The position numbers were made by a program, and so were the translations under genes. From the NCBI GenBank assembly GCA_011503125.2, contig WWBZ02000010.1:558001-622000 (forward strand): a stretch of 64,000 bases of DNA, in the 5' to 3' direction. The stretch is from Botryosphaeria dothidea (taxonomy: Eukaryota; Ascomycota; Dothideomycetes; Botryosphaeriales; Botryosphaeriaceae). Below the pieces are notes generated by a model that was not told the origin of the DNA, made no database searches, and saw only the letters and a list, made by a program, of their open reading frames with translations. This document shows positions 44,693 to 55,550 of this stretch, one piece after another (positions within the stretch are counted from its first letter, which is position 1; the number at the start of each line of letters is the position of its first letter).

Positions 44693-45026
44693 TGTTACCA
44701 ATAGAGTCCAAATTCTATTATAAAGTTGACCACGAAGGTCAAAGCTATCTAAGGAGTGTGGTTTATATACACGTAGGAGATTATCTATAATCTATATGCT
44801 TAGTTAATAGAGCACGATCAGTTGGCCTTGGCAACTAATCGAGGGTTGCTAACTGAGCGTACCGGCTCAGTTAGCTCTATCTGCTCAGTTGGCCTTGGCA
44901 ACTAAGCGGGTGGGTCCAACTAATCGCGATGGTCACGTGACCTCGGATCCTTATGACTCCGACTTCTGTTGTTCTCTGCGGGGCTGATCCTCAACTTCCT
45001 CAACCTGTGGAGGCTGCGCCGTAACA
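44693..45026 (-). repeat. 5' LTR of the gypsy fragment
   Basis: TGTTACCAATAG..GCGCCGTAACA, about 334 bp. The internal side reads aaggcct next to the LTR. No second LTR in the window, so the ends are inferred from TG..CA and gag position. Confidence 0.6.
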
Positions 45027-45050
45027 AATCATCAACACACAACGTAAGGT

Positions 45051-45750
45051 TATGCACTGTCCTCGATGCAATATCTGTCGACTATGATATCGCTCGCACC
45101 TAGAGCGTGTAATTAGACACTGCGCCTCCGCCGTCCACATTGTCACAGTCGCTGCCACAGCTGGTGGGCTATGTTAAGAAATACAGTATAAATCGCTCAC
45201 TCGTGCTGTGTCCCTGCGAATGTACTTTCCTGCACAATCTGTTCTCGCTCGCAGCGACCTCGATGCCTTCTATGCCCTGGGGACTTCTGGATCCCTGTCC
45301 TCGAATCCGGACGAACGTGATCTTTCCATGCTGTACTCCGGCCACGGCGGCGAGCCCATTCCGGTTGTGGACAACTAGGCCGACTCCTCGGCTGAGCTAC
45401 ATGCCCTCCGGCGTGCGCCCGATGAACGAGTCGATGACGTCGCTCGGCGCGTCCTCGACCAGCTGAGGACCGTGTAGACGGACAGCTTGACTCGAGGCTG
45501 CGGAAGCTGCTCGAGGAGAAGTTGGATGAGATGCTCGAGGAGAGATTGGGTGAGATACTCGAGGGGAGATTGGATGAGAGGGACGAACGACTTCACGAGG
45601 ACGTTATTAACCAGGTTGGTCTTAGGATAGAGGACACGTTGGATGGATGCAAGGACGATCTAAGAGACTATGTCTAGAACGAGCTTAAAGATGTATCCGA
45701 CTTACTAAGGGACAGCTTACAAAATGCTCTTACGTCTATAGAGCTTGAAT
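45051..45750 (+). pseudogene. Decayed zinc-finger/coiled-coil protein gene
   Basis: From ATG 45051 one frame reads MHCPRCNICRL, a stop, YRSHLERVIRHC (a C2H2-like finger), then on through FPAQSVLARSDLDAFYALG and SMLYSGHGGEPIPVVDN with stops, to about 45480. A +1 shift continues into an acidic coiled coil (SRLRKLLEEKLDEMLEERLG) ending at 45748-45750. Four or more stops and a frameshift make it a pseudogene. No precise family. The gypsy LTR ends 25 bp upstream, so insertion may have removed its promoter. Confidence 0.45.
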
Positions 45751-47722
45751 GAATAATGTCTACTCTTCTCCTAAGAAGAGCACCACTCCACCAGCGTCTC
45801 GAACCATGGCTCCCGATGGCGGAACGGTAAAATACAAGCACCAAGCCAACGACAGCCAGCATAAAACCAGTTTTCCCCATGCGCTCCCCGGGGAACTATC
45901 CATAGCCGGCCACGTATCATACGGCTTGGCTCTCCTTATTCTTTTGATCAGACTACCCACTCAGACGTCCTTGTCGCACTGCATCTACACGTGGTTGTAT
46001 GAGACCACGTCCCCCGAATCTCCCCTCCGCCTTTACTCCCGCTCGCCCACCCAACCACCCACGAACCAAACAACTCCCGGCGTCCGGCGCTCCGCCTCAC
46101 CGTCTTGCGGCCCGCCCTTCGCCACCCAACCAGCCCTCCGTTGGCCCCATACTCCTCCTCCTTCACCACCATCACGCCGCCGCTCCTCGTCCGCGCGCCC
46201 TCACCGGCTCCCACCAGCTGCTCGACCCGAGCTTGAATTGCCTTAGACTTGATGATTGAGCAGGCCATAAGGGTCTTGACCATTGTTCTGGGCAAGCTCA
46301 AGCAGATTTCTAGCAAGGTCCGGTGAGTCGCACTTGCTAGAGCGCCCTGGCAGCGCACTGCCAGGAGTATGACGTAGGACGTCGGCGACCGACGCTCTGT
46401 TCTCGCGGCGCGTCGACGCGTTAGTGGGGTGGCACGAACCAGGCCTCGTCATTACCACATTTCCGCCTCATACAGAGCTCCGTGATCAGAACACCCTTGA
46501 GTGTCCCTTGGCCTGTCGGCGTCGCCCGCGCCGCTGCCCGTCCGCTCACCTCCGCTCAGTCGTAGATTCCCATCCAGCGCAGTGCCAAGGACCGTAGTAT
46601 GCACTCGTTCTAGAGAGGCGCTCAGCCGCACTAGGTAGAGACGCAGAGGCGGCTACGAATTCCGGCTAATAGTTATCAAAACCGAGTAGGCTGCAATGAT
46701 TTAGGCAATAACATGACCATAATTAGGACTACTTAGGATCCGATAGAACAGGAGTGAGGCGGGAACCCGGCCTCGCCCATGCAGCTGTAGGTGTCGCAAC
46801 GTGGTCCGGTCGCGCGCGCCTGCGTTGCAGCCCAAGGAGGCTGAGCTGAAGCGAACGGCGCTTAGCCGCACTTCAGCGTGACGCGTGTGGAAATCAGCTT
46901 GAAAGCTAGCTTCGTCAATGCTACTGAATGCGCGTTAACGTGGTCCAATCGCACGCCTTAACGCTGCAGACAGTCAACAGTCGGCCGAGCTAACACTGCG
47001 CCACATTATACCCCTCTCACAATGCATACTTATATGGTTCATAGCGTGTCGATCTGCCTGCTCGTAGGCTACAGACTGGGATGGCTAAGCCTCGTTCACT
47101 TTGTACCACCATAAACAGCAATCGGCCTTGACTTCCCGATAGTCCGGTTACTACTTGGCCTTGACGCTTTCTGTTCTTAATCGTGCAGATCCCTGGGGTG
47201 TCGCCTCAGTGTCAGGAACTGACATACGTCCGGCTGCAGTACTTGTACGTTAGGTGTGCGATCACAGGGCGTGATCGTACATTGTGCCTTTTGGCCCGCT
47301 CATGGCTGGTTGGAAACCGAAAAACTTCCGGTTCGTGACACTCAGCCTCGTAAGCATGTGCGCTCGTTACGGTCGCCCGCATAGCATCTCCGCAATTTAG
47401 CCTTGCTAGAGCAAGCTGAGCCACGCAGTCTCTGCCAATTGGGATTTATGCCGCTGCAATAGTATGCGTAGGTGCGCTATCCCTTATTTCCGTTGCCCAA
47501 GGCTGAGCAGCTGTACCCTATAGTACAGGAGTACTCTGCCGCCGGAGTTTCAGCTGTTGATAGCTCGGATCGAATGATCGATGTATATATAATTAGCTTT
47601 AGAGCTTGCACCTTTTCTATGCTCTATTCGTAGTCTCCGTCACTAGACTTCTAGAATATTAATCCTTAGGTGCTTGGTAAGTTAAATCTGCCCTTTATTA
47701 CACCTGCACTAGTATTAATATG
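45751..47722. other. Long stretch without a supported gene
   Basis: Several overlapping open frames at 45749-46458 on both strands look like composition effects of a GC-rich, proline-coding stretch. None has a recognisable domain. 46460-47722 has no frame or repeat I can support. Confidence 0.35.
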
Positions 47723-47933
47723 TGTTAACAGTGAGGAATTGAGGTTGACTGCTATTCTTTGAGTGATGCTAAAGCTACTCATTATATACACGATGGTGAG
47801 GGACCCTGGTACTATCTCTTAACAATGGTGCTACGCTTGAAGGTATGAGAAGTGTAGCAGGAAAGTAATGCCGATACGTGTAGTAAAAGAGCAGATAATC
47901 GCGGCAGATAGTGACGGTAAATGGTGATAGTGG

Positions 47934-48395
47934 TTGACAGAATCCTTTAGAGCGGCTAAGGGAGGAGAATCTACCCGTAAACTCGACCAAGCACTCGCCC
48001 AATTCCACACGAAGAAGCTCTACGATCGGCTTAACTACAAAGAAGCATCAGTAATCTCACAACTGAGGACTTCTAAGGCTAACCTTAACGAACCACTCCA
48101 TAAGACCAAGCTCATCCAATCGCCGGCATGTAAATGTGCTGCAGAGCGAGAGACGATTAAACACTTTCTTCTTAAATGTCCGCGCTGGATAGACCTACGG
48201 GCTGAACTACAAAACTCACTTGGAGGAAGATTCGGTGACCTCGCCTATATGCTAGGAGGATGGTCCGGAACGAAACAGCCGGACAGAAAGTACAAGGACG
48301 GTCTACCAGAGAGATGGCGGGCAGACACGCGTGCGGTCAAAGCAATAGCAGCTTTTGCGTTGGCTACGGGAAAACTTAGTAAAGCCAGGGACTAG
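47934..48395 (+). pseudogene. LINE ORF2 C-terminal fragment
   Basis: 153 codons, no internal stop. The CxC..H..C zinc motif characteristic of Tad1-clade ORF2 ends is followed by an alanine-rich tail (VKAIAAFALATGKLSKARD). It lacks RT and endonuclease. Not RIP-mutated here, unlike the 5.3-kb LINE family. Confidence 0.7.
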
Positions 48396-48573
48396 AAGGC
48401 AGGAACCTTGAGCGACCAAACTCTTCTACTAATTAGTTGTCACGCCAGTACAGGGACTGACAACACTCGGGAAAACGGTCTCGATAAGGTAAGTATGAAG
48501 GCATAAGGAAGCCAGCATCAACCCCTCCCCTACGCCCCACTCCTTTCTGTTTCATTGTCATACTGTATTTGTA
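47934..48573 (+). mobile_element. LINE 3' fragment, left part (interrupted by the TIR element)
   Basis: The open frame 47934-48395 is the ORF2 C-terminus of a third LINE type (STRKLDQALAQFHTKKLYDR, then CKCAAERETIKHFLLKCPRW). The 3' untranslated part follows to 48573 and resumes at 60460 after the TIR element, ending in a (CTA)n run near 60668. The 5' portion is missing. Confidence 0.75.
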
Positions 48574-48936
48574 ACCTCCCTCCCGGTGTGACGAAAAACC
48601 CTACGTGCCGAAAAAAGCCCGAGATACTTTGGATTTGTAGCAACTTTATAGACGTATCTCTATAGAAACTCTCATAAAACTATGCGGGGTATACTATATA
48701 GTCGTTCGCTCAACTTCTAAAACTTTTTAGATTTAATATTACGTAGGCGTGGCTATTCCCCTACCTAATTTCCTTAGAAAAGGCTTTAATGCTACAAAGA
48801 ATATTTCCCTACTACAGCGCCACATATGCTATTTTCAACTTAAAAATCCTAATTAGAGAGACGTATATACTTTTTAGTATTAGAACACGCACTAGAATAC
48901 TATTAGTAATAGAATACGTAGTATAGTAGCAGAATC

Positions 48937-49175
48937 TGTTACGGTTTGAACCCTGAAGGTGCCTTGGATGGATCCTGCGGCGAGACCTTGGGTCGAGAGG
49001 ACCCTGAAGCTCAACAAGAAAACCCTGCAACTCGTTACCAGTAAAAGGAACTCTGGAGAGATATATAAGCAGCGCTATCTTGCTCAAACCTTTCTTCCTT
49101 TTCTCTTTAGCTTAGTCTTCTCGTAGATAGAATGCCACTGTATTTCCGCGAGTGCACCGGATACAAGCCATCACA
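48937..49175 (+). repeat. Solo LTR in the left inverted arm
   Basis: TGTTACGGTTTG..CATCACA, 239 bp, flanked by GAATC at 48932-48936 and 49176-49180. The right arm reads across the same point without it, confirming insertion. Contains gatatataagcag, a likely TATA box. Confidence 0.9.
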
Positions 49176-49264
49176 GAATCCGCCACGTAGGGCGGTACTT
49201 GTTAGTGCAGCGTTGGCCAATCTCGGCTAGCCGCGATGTACTAAGCTAATATTACTAAGTAACA

Positions 49265-50829
49265 ATGGGAATGACCACGCCAAAAAATCGACCCCAAGCT
49301 ACGGCGCCGGGAGAGGGCCCCAGGGACTCTCCCAGGCCCAGCGAGACTCAAAACACCACTCAGAGTAGCTGCAGCCGCGTTGAGGTTGATGTAGAGGTCG
49401 CAGGAAGGGGCGAACAGCCCCCTCCAGCAACTACCTCTACCCAACCACAGCGTACCCCCAATAAACCGCAGGGCAGCCAGTACAGCGTAGAATACGTTAA
49501 AAGAGCCTTAAAAACAGCAGACACCCTCCTCTAAGCCCTATAAACATCCGCTAGCCTCCCTTCAGTCCTCTCCAGCCAGGTGAAAAATTTTCTCGACATT
49601 ACCAAGACAATCTTCCAGGATTATATTACTATCTACCAGGAGGCAACCACCAAGGAGCTAGGCCTTAAGGATATCCTCAAAGAGGTCTAACAGGTCCAAA
49701 GGACAGTCAACCGTATCTAGGCTACATCTACACCTACACCCAACACTCGCAGCTGGGCACAAATTACAGCCCAAGTAGCCCCGAAGCCCCCTACTCCCCT
49801 AGCCACTACTAAACTTACCCTCTACTTCCTAGAGATAGCAAATAGACAAGAAGTAGCTAAGCTCTTAAACGAGGCAATCATTAGAAAGATCTAGGCAGGG
49901 AAAAGCTAGGCGTGCAAGAAAGTACTAGCCGTTAAGAAGCTCCCTAGCGGAGATGTTAGGATCTTTATACCGGATGAAGCAACTCGAACAGCCCTTCTCT
50001 AGAACTAGGAATAGACCGCAGGACTAGGGAAAGAAGTTAGACCTAACTAGCAGCTGTACTTAGTGCTAGTATATAACGTCTCCCGAGAAGGAATCGATAC
50101 CATAGACCCCTAAGCCATCTAAACCATCTAGGAGCAGAACCTATCTCTACACCTAGGACTACGTATTAGTAAGCTGGCCTAGCTAAAGAGGAAGCTCCCA
50201 GAGGGGAAAACTTACTCGGCTATTATCCTTAGCACTATAAACCCTAAAACCGCTAACTAGATTATTAATAAGGGGCTTGTTATTAACTTTGCTATCTATA
50301 TAGCGTAGTACTATAACGTAGCCTTTATAGTAACCTAGTATTTCAAGTACTAGGCCTACGGTTATATTACCAACTATTATAAAAAGAAGGAAAAGTACGG
50401 ATAGTATAGCAAGGCATATAATACTAGGGACTACCCTAAGAAAAGTATATAGTGCGTAAACTACTCTTAAAGGCATATAGCCTAGAGCAACTCCTGCCTA
50501 GCACGCAGAGCCTGCTATACTAAGGCCGCCTAGGCCCGCCTAGTAGTACTAGAAAGGCACCGGGAAGGACCCCTAATAACTAAAATATAGCCTTAAACTA
50601 ACTAGTTGACCGTTGGACTAAGGAAGAGGATAAGGGAGGAGGAGCCGGTTAAGAGGGGACTAGGCAGGCTAAGAGACTTAAGCCGCCCCCCGCCTCCTAA
50701 CTAAATAAGGTTCACCGGACTTAATAGCTTACAACACGCCTTAGAGGAGCCCGCGGGAACTCCCTCCTTATAGCCTATACCACTAGCCCCCTCGCAGCCG
50801 GACCTAGAGATAGAAGGAAGTCAATATTA
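49265..50829 (+). pseudogene. LINE copy 3 ORF1 (gag-like)
   Basis: The first ATG at 49265 gives MGMTTPKNRPQATAPGEGPR. Open for 89 codons, then broken by many TAG/TAA. The zinc-knuckle cysteines seen in copy 1 are largely changed to tyrosine (YFKY.AYGYITNYY), a G-to-A signature. Confidence 0.85.
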
Positions 50830-53800
50830 GACATAGGCTCTCTCTCTATCGTATAGTATAACGTCTATAAGAGCAAGAATAGGGTAATACTCCCGCTCTT
50901 TAAGGAAGTAGACCCAAAGATCTACTATATCCTAGCTATCTAGGAACCTTAGAGGAACCCGAGGGTCAAGATAATAGTAAGACACCCTGCCTACTATATA
51001 GTTTTTCCCTAGGAGGGAGTAGCAAGAACCTACTTCTTTATAAGCAAGGCTATTACCCCTAACTCCTAGCAAGCAACAGTCTATTTACTAGATCTTATTA
51101 TACTATCCCTTATTACTAGGATATATATAATCTATATCTATAACTACTATAACCCCCCACCTACCGCCTATACTAGTACGGCTCTAGAAACCTTAGCGCT
51201 TCTCCTAGAAGCCCTTAGAAAACCAGGAGAGCATGTCCTACTAGGGGACTTTAACCTTTACTATCCTACCTAGGGAGGTATTACCTCCCCTATATACTAT
51301 ACTCTTATAGACGACCTTATTAAAATAGCTACTATAGCTAGCCTTAACCTAGCCCTTCTAAGAGGTACTATTACTAGAAGAGAGGGTAGTAGCGAGAGTA
51401 CTCTAGACCTTATCTTTACTACATAGTAGCTAGAGGAGAGGATCCTTAGCTGTAGAGTTAGTTAGAAGCTCGAATCCTCCTTAGACTACCTACCTATCCT
51501 TACTACGCTTAATATCTTCCCTACCTCTATAGAACCACGCCCTCTAAGGCCCTAATAGAAAAAAGTAGACTAGAAGAGAACTGATGGAATGCATGGACTG
51601 TAGTGGAGGCCATGGGCCTGGAATGACTCTTCCTTTGTTCTCTTTGTTTACTCGCATCTCCAAGACCATTGGTAGATTAGCTCTAATAGCTCGCTTAACG
51701 AGCAGAGCTTGGCAGTTAGATATATCAACCCCTGCCAACTCTCTCTTCAATCGATCATCCTTTCGCACCACATCCATTAAGAACTAATAAGGTGCTCCAA
51801 ATAAAGCTCGAACACCTTCAAACAGCCCCTCTTAATACTAAAGTAGACCTAGACTACTTTACTAAACTACTCCAAGAGGCTATCCAAAGGATAATCCAGG
51901 AGACTATCCTAGCAGCGATACCCTCGCCCTAGGCCTCTATGCAATGGACAAAGAAGTGTTCGGACCTAGTGTACTAGGCTAGAGTAGCTAGAAGGAAATA
52001 GACAGCCATAGGGAGGGAAGAGGACTAGGTAGTATACTAAACTATTGCTAATAGCAAGAAGAGGCAGATTAGAAGGGATAGAATAAAAGTATGGCGCAGA
52101 ATAGTAGCTAAGATTACCTTAGACCCATCTATACTCTAGAAGCTCTTAAAGTAGACAAGAATAAGGGCACTAGAGCCTCTAGCCCTACCCTAGTTCCTAC
52201 CCCTCTAGGGAGTAGATAGATAACTACGCTACGATAACTAGTCTAAGGCAGAAATCCTTACTAACTAGTTCTTCCCCCCTCCTAGGGCCACCGACCTCTT
52301 AGATCTAGATGGGTGCATATACCTAGAGTTAGTGAAGATCCCTTAAGACCTTACCGAAGAGCAGGTCCTCTACACTATTAAGAAGCTCCCCCTAGATAAG
52401 GTACCAGGCCCAGATAAGATTATTAATAGGTTCCTAAAGTAGTGCGCTTAGACACTAAGCGGACTACTTACTAGGCTCTTCTAGGGATACCTCGCACTTA
52501 TATACTATTCTAGGTAGTTTAAAAGCTTTACTACTATAGTCCTAAGGAAACTATAGAGGGATAACTATACTAAAGCCAAATTATTTAGGCCGATTACCCT
52601 ACTTAATACGCTAGGGAAGCTACTTAAGAGGATTATAGTAGATAGAATCTCCTAGGCTACTAAAGTATACGGCCTACTTCCTAATATATAGATAGGAGCT
52701 AGGAGAAACAGGTCCGTAGTAGCAGCTCTCGACCTACTTATAGAATAGATCTATACTATCTAGGTATAAGATCTAGGGCTGGTGGCTTTAGTCCTTAGCC
52801 TAGATATCTTAGAAGTATATAACTACGTATCCTATAGAAGGCTTCTTTATAATATAAGAATAGTAAGACTTCCGGAATAGGTAGAAAGATTTACTTAATC
52901 CTTTCTATAGGACCGTACTACTTAGCTATCCTTCGGAGACTTTACTAGTCTACTAATCTAGACCTTAACCGGGATTTCCTAGGGATCCTTACTATCTCCG
53001 ATCCTCTACCTATTTTTTGTCTCTAACCTACTTATATAGCTACGTAGGAGTAATACCTTTCCTCTTAGATTCGTCGATAATACTAATATTCTAACCTTTA
53101 GTAGATCTATAGAATAAAACTATAGGATACTAGAGGGCGCATATTAAATTTACGAGCGCTAGGCAGCTACCTATGGATTAGCTTTCTCGCCCGATAAGTA
53201 TTACCTTATTTATTTTATAAGAAAACTAAGGAGATTTAATATAGTAGTAGAGATCCGTATCCCTAGATTTACTAGATATCTAGAGCCTATAATTAAGATT
53301 CTAGAAGTCTACGTAGATAATAAACTTAGATAGGGACCCTATATTAGGGAAATAGGAGCTAAGGCAATTAAATAGTATATATTACTCTCTAGACTCGCAG
53401 TATCTACCTAGGGAGCTTTATTTACTAAAGCCCGCTATATCTATATAGCTATAGTAAGACTAGTTATAACCTACGGCTGTAGGATATAGTATATCCTAGA
53501 AGGAACCCTAGGGTAGAGAAAAATAGCCACCTAGCCACTGTAGAAGATCTAAAACTAGTGCCTACGTACTATCTTAGAGGTATATAAGTTAACTAGCATA
53601 TAAACTTTAGAGCACGAGACGGGGATTTCCCTACTCTTACTCTACCTAGACGAACTAGCGCTAGCCTAGACTATTAGATCTAGGGATAGCCTAGTAGTAA
53701 TAGTAGTAGAGGACACTTATTAGAGTATTAAAGAGATAGCCTGGGCTATACTAGGCGCCGGAGGCACAGCCGGCCTAGCTAGAAGAACTCTACTTAGAGA

Positions 53801-54363
53801 AAAGGCAACAGCTCTCCTTAACTACTACCCCCCTACCTACTAGAGTCTCCCGGAGCGAACGAGACTACGTATAGTATATAGGAATAAGTAGAAGAAGAGA
53901 TAGATAAAGTTTACTAGCTAAGGAAGGTAAGATAAGCTAGTAGCCTAAAGCATATAGTAGAACCCGAAAGTTAGATAAATCTACAGCGAACTATCTAAGC
54001 TATAGAGTATACTCGCCACCCTACTACGTATAGAGTATATTAGACTAGAGAACTTCCTCTTAAGGCGCAAGGTACTAGGATACCCTAGCCCTGCCTATCT
54101 ATACGGCTAGTATAGATAAACCCCAAAGCACATCCTCCTCTTCTACCCCCACTTCTAATAGGGTAGAGTATAGATGCTCTAAAGGGTAGGGACTACGGAC
54201 TACTATTCCCTCCTCTTAACGAAGAAGGGAATTAAAGTAGTAATAGACTAGTTCTTACGCCTAGGGCTACTTAAGTAATTTAGCCTAGTAAGGGAACTAA
54301 TCTAGGAGGATAACTAGGAAGAGGAACTAGGAGGACCACTAGGACTACTAGGATCCGGATAAC
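50823..54363 (+). pseudogene. LINE copy 3 ORF2 (endonuclease, RT, zinc motif)
   Basis: Collinear with ORF2 of copy 1. The start codon is ATA (caatattag), the RT centre is FVDN, and W/Q codons are mostly TAG. Interrupted at 51582 by the 198-bp element. The end and tail follow the family pattern. Confidence 0.85.
51582..51779. repeat. 198-bp TG..TA element in LINE copy 3
   Basis: TGATGGAATGCATGG..CATCCATTA, flanked by AGAAC at 51577-51581 and 51780-51784. Removing it restores the ORF2 sequence of the other copies. Terminal bases resemble the 166-bp element (TGATGGAA). Not RIP-mutated, so younger than its host LINE. Confidence 0.85.
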
Positions 54364-54872
54364 TACGAGGATAAGAACTAAAGGGATAGGTCTAGTTAGT
54401 AAATATAGGGCTGCTATAGCAGCCGCTACTAGTAAGAAGGAAAAATAAGAACTAGTATAGGATAGCATGCCCAGAGAGAGAGGAGGGGTTTTTGCCAGGC
54501 GAAAAGGTTTTCCCCCTCGTGTAAAACAACTATAGATAGCCAGCCCCGCATAGACCCGTAAGGGAGCTATATCGGGAAGAAATGAATTTATCTATCAATA
54601 TTACTAAGTATAAAAAGTGCACGTAAAGCTAGATTAGCTTTTTTTTCTTACTGTTACAAATAGAAACAACAGCCGAGTTTACGGCCTATTCGCTTCTAGC
54701 GCACAGTCTACGTTGTAATAGCTTTACCCGATAGTTACCAGCTAATGCTGGTACATTATAGGGGTTTAGCAAGGTGTTTGATTCTCATCACTGCACGCAT
54801 TATATGATCTATTATTATTATTATTATAAAGGTAAGACGCTAAGAAAACAAGATGCTATTAGAAAGCAGATA

Positions 54873-55550
54873 GCAATTAGTGGATATTATAGAGTTTTTC
54901 CACGGGAACCAAGGTGGAACTAGTTATATGTTACCATGCAGTATTCCGCAAAAATTGTTGTTGAACAGTGCAAAGCGATTGAATTGTACACTATTGCTCT
55001 CTCTAATTGAGTAGCCTACGAAGCGACTTATATACACAATGAACGACGTGCTCAAGGCAGGCAAGGTGGGCAAGGCGCCCAGATGTGGTAAAATAAGTTA
55101 CGTGAATGAGGTGTTGCAACCTCGCAATGGTGTTGAGTACCAGTAGTTTGACAGTTATTAACGTAGCGTAGGTCTTAAGAAAGGTTCGGGTGCAGCCACG
55201 TGTTACCCTTAGCACTATTTTCTTAACGCGGCCTTCCATATAAAGCGACAGCAATAACAAACGACTAGCGAGACATAACCTCGATAACAAGTTCGACTTT
55301 TCCGATCGAACGCTATGTGACAGTAATGACCTCGTTGATTTCTTAAATTATTAGCCAATCGGATATGGGCATTAGCGCCCTAGCTGAGCGTGGGGGCGCA
55401 AGCGCGAGAACAGCTACGTCGCAACGAGGCTGAGCTTCATATTAACACCAGCCTTCTTCCCACTCTATGCCAGAACTCATCCTCCTTTAAGCGGAGCGGA
55501 AACCCCAGAGCTAAACTACAAGCATCCTGGCTAGCTGTTACCTTAGCAGG
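54873..55550. promoter_or_regulatory. Upstream region of the NLR gene
   Basis: 678 bp between the left arm and the NLR start codon. It holds TATA-like motifs (acttatatacac at 55027-55038, ccatataaagcg at 55237-55248). No gene. It presumably contains the NLR promoter; sites are not proven. Confidence 0.35.

Larger units (their letters stand above)
43226..45026 (-). mobile_element. Ty3/gypsy 5' fragment (LTR plus gag)
   Basis: A minus-strand gypsy piece with an LTR at 44693-45026, gag to about 43250, and no pol beyond. Its left edge coincides with the Tc1/mariner end, so the remainder is deleted or lies elsewhere. Different family from the chromovirus at 21577. Confidence 0.75.
49262..54596 (+). 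mobile_element. Full-length Tad1/I-like LINE, copy 3
   Basis: 5335 bp between perfect 14-bp target duplications AATATTACTAAGTA (49248-49261 and 54597-54610). Begins 3 bases before the ORF1 ATG and ends gaatttatctatc. Heavily RIP-mutated. It contains a 198-bp insertion at 51582-51779. Best reference copy for family length and ends. Confidence 0.95.
48574..54872 (+). repeat. Left inverted arm (interrupted)
   Basis: Matches the reverse complement of 59759-60459. Shared blocks include cggtgtgacgaaaa, gcactagaatactattag, ttggccaatctcggctagcc, ctagattagctt, tagctttacccgatagtt and gaaaacaaga. Interrupted by the solo LTR 48937-49175 and the LINE 49262-54596; the arm resumes at 54611. Confidence 0.8.

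Noticed and set aside
45749..46458. Overlapping frames of 70-165 codons on both strands
   Set aside because: All are proline/serine/arginine-rich by composition and none has a recognisable domain.
47723..47824. TGTTAACA..CTTAACA as a solo LTR
   Set aside because: TG..CA ends but flanks (atatg, atggt) do not match and no second copy is visible.
54959..55289. TGTTGAAC..GATAACA as a solo LTR upstream of the NLR
   Set aside because: LTR-like ends and a TATA motif, but flanking 5-mers differ (attgt versus agttc) and no other copy is seen.
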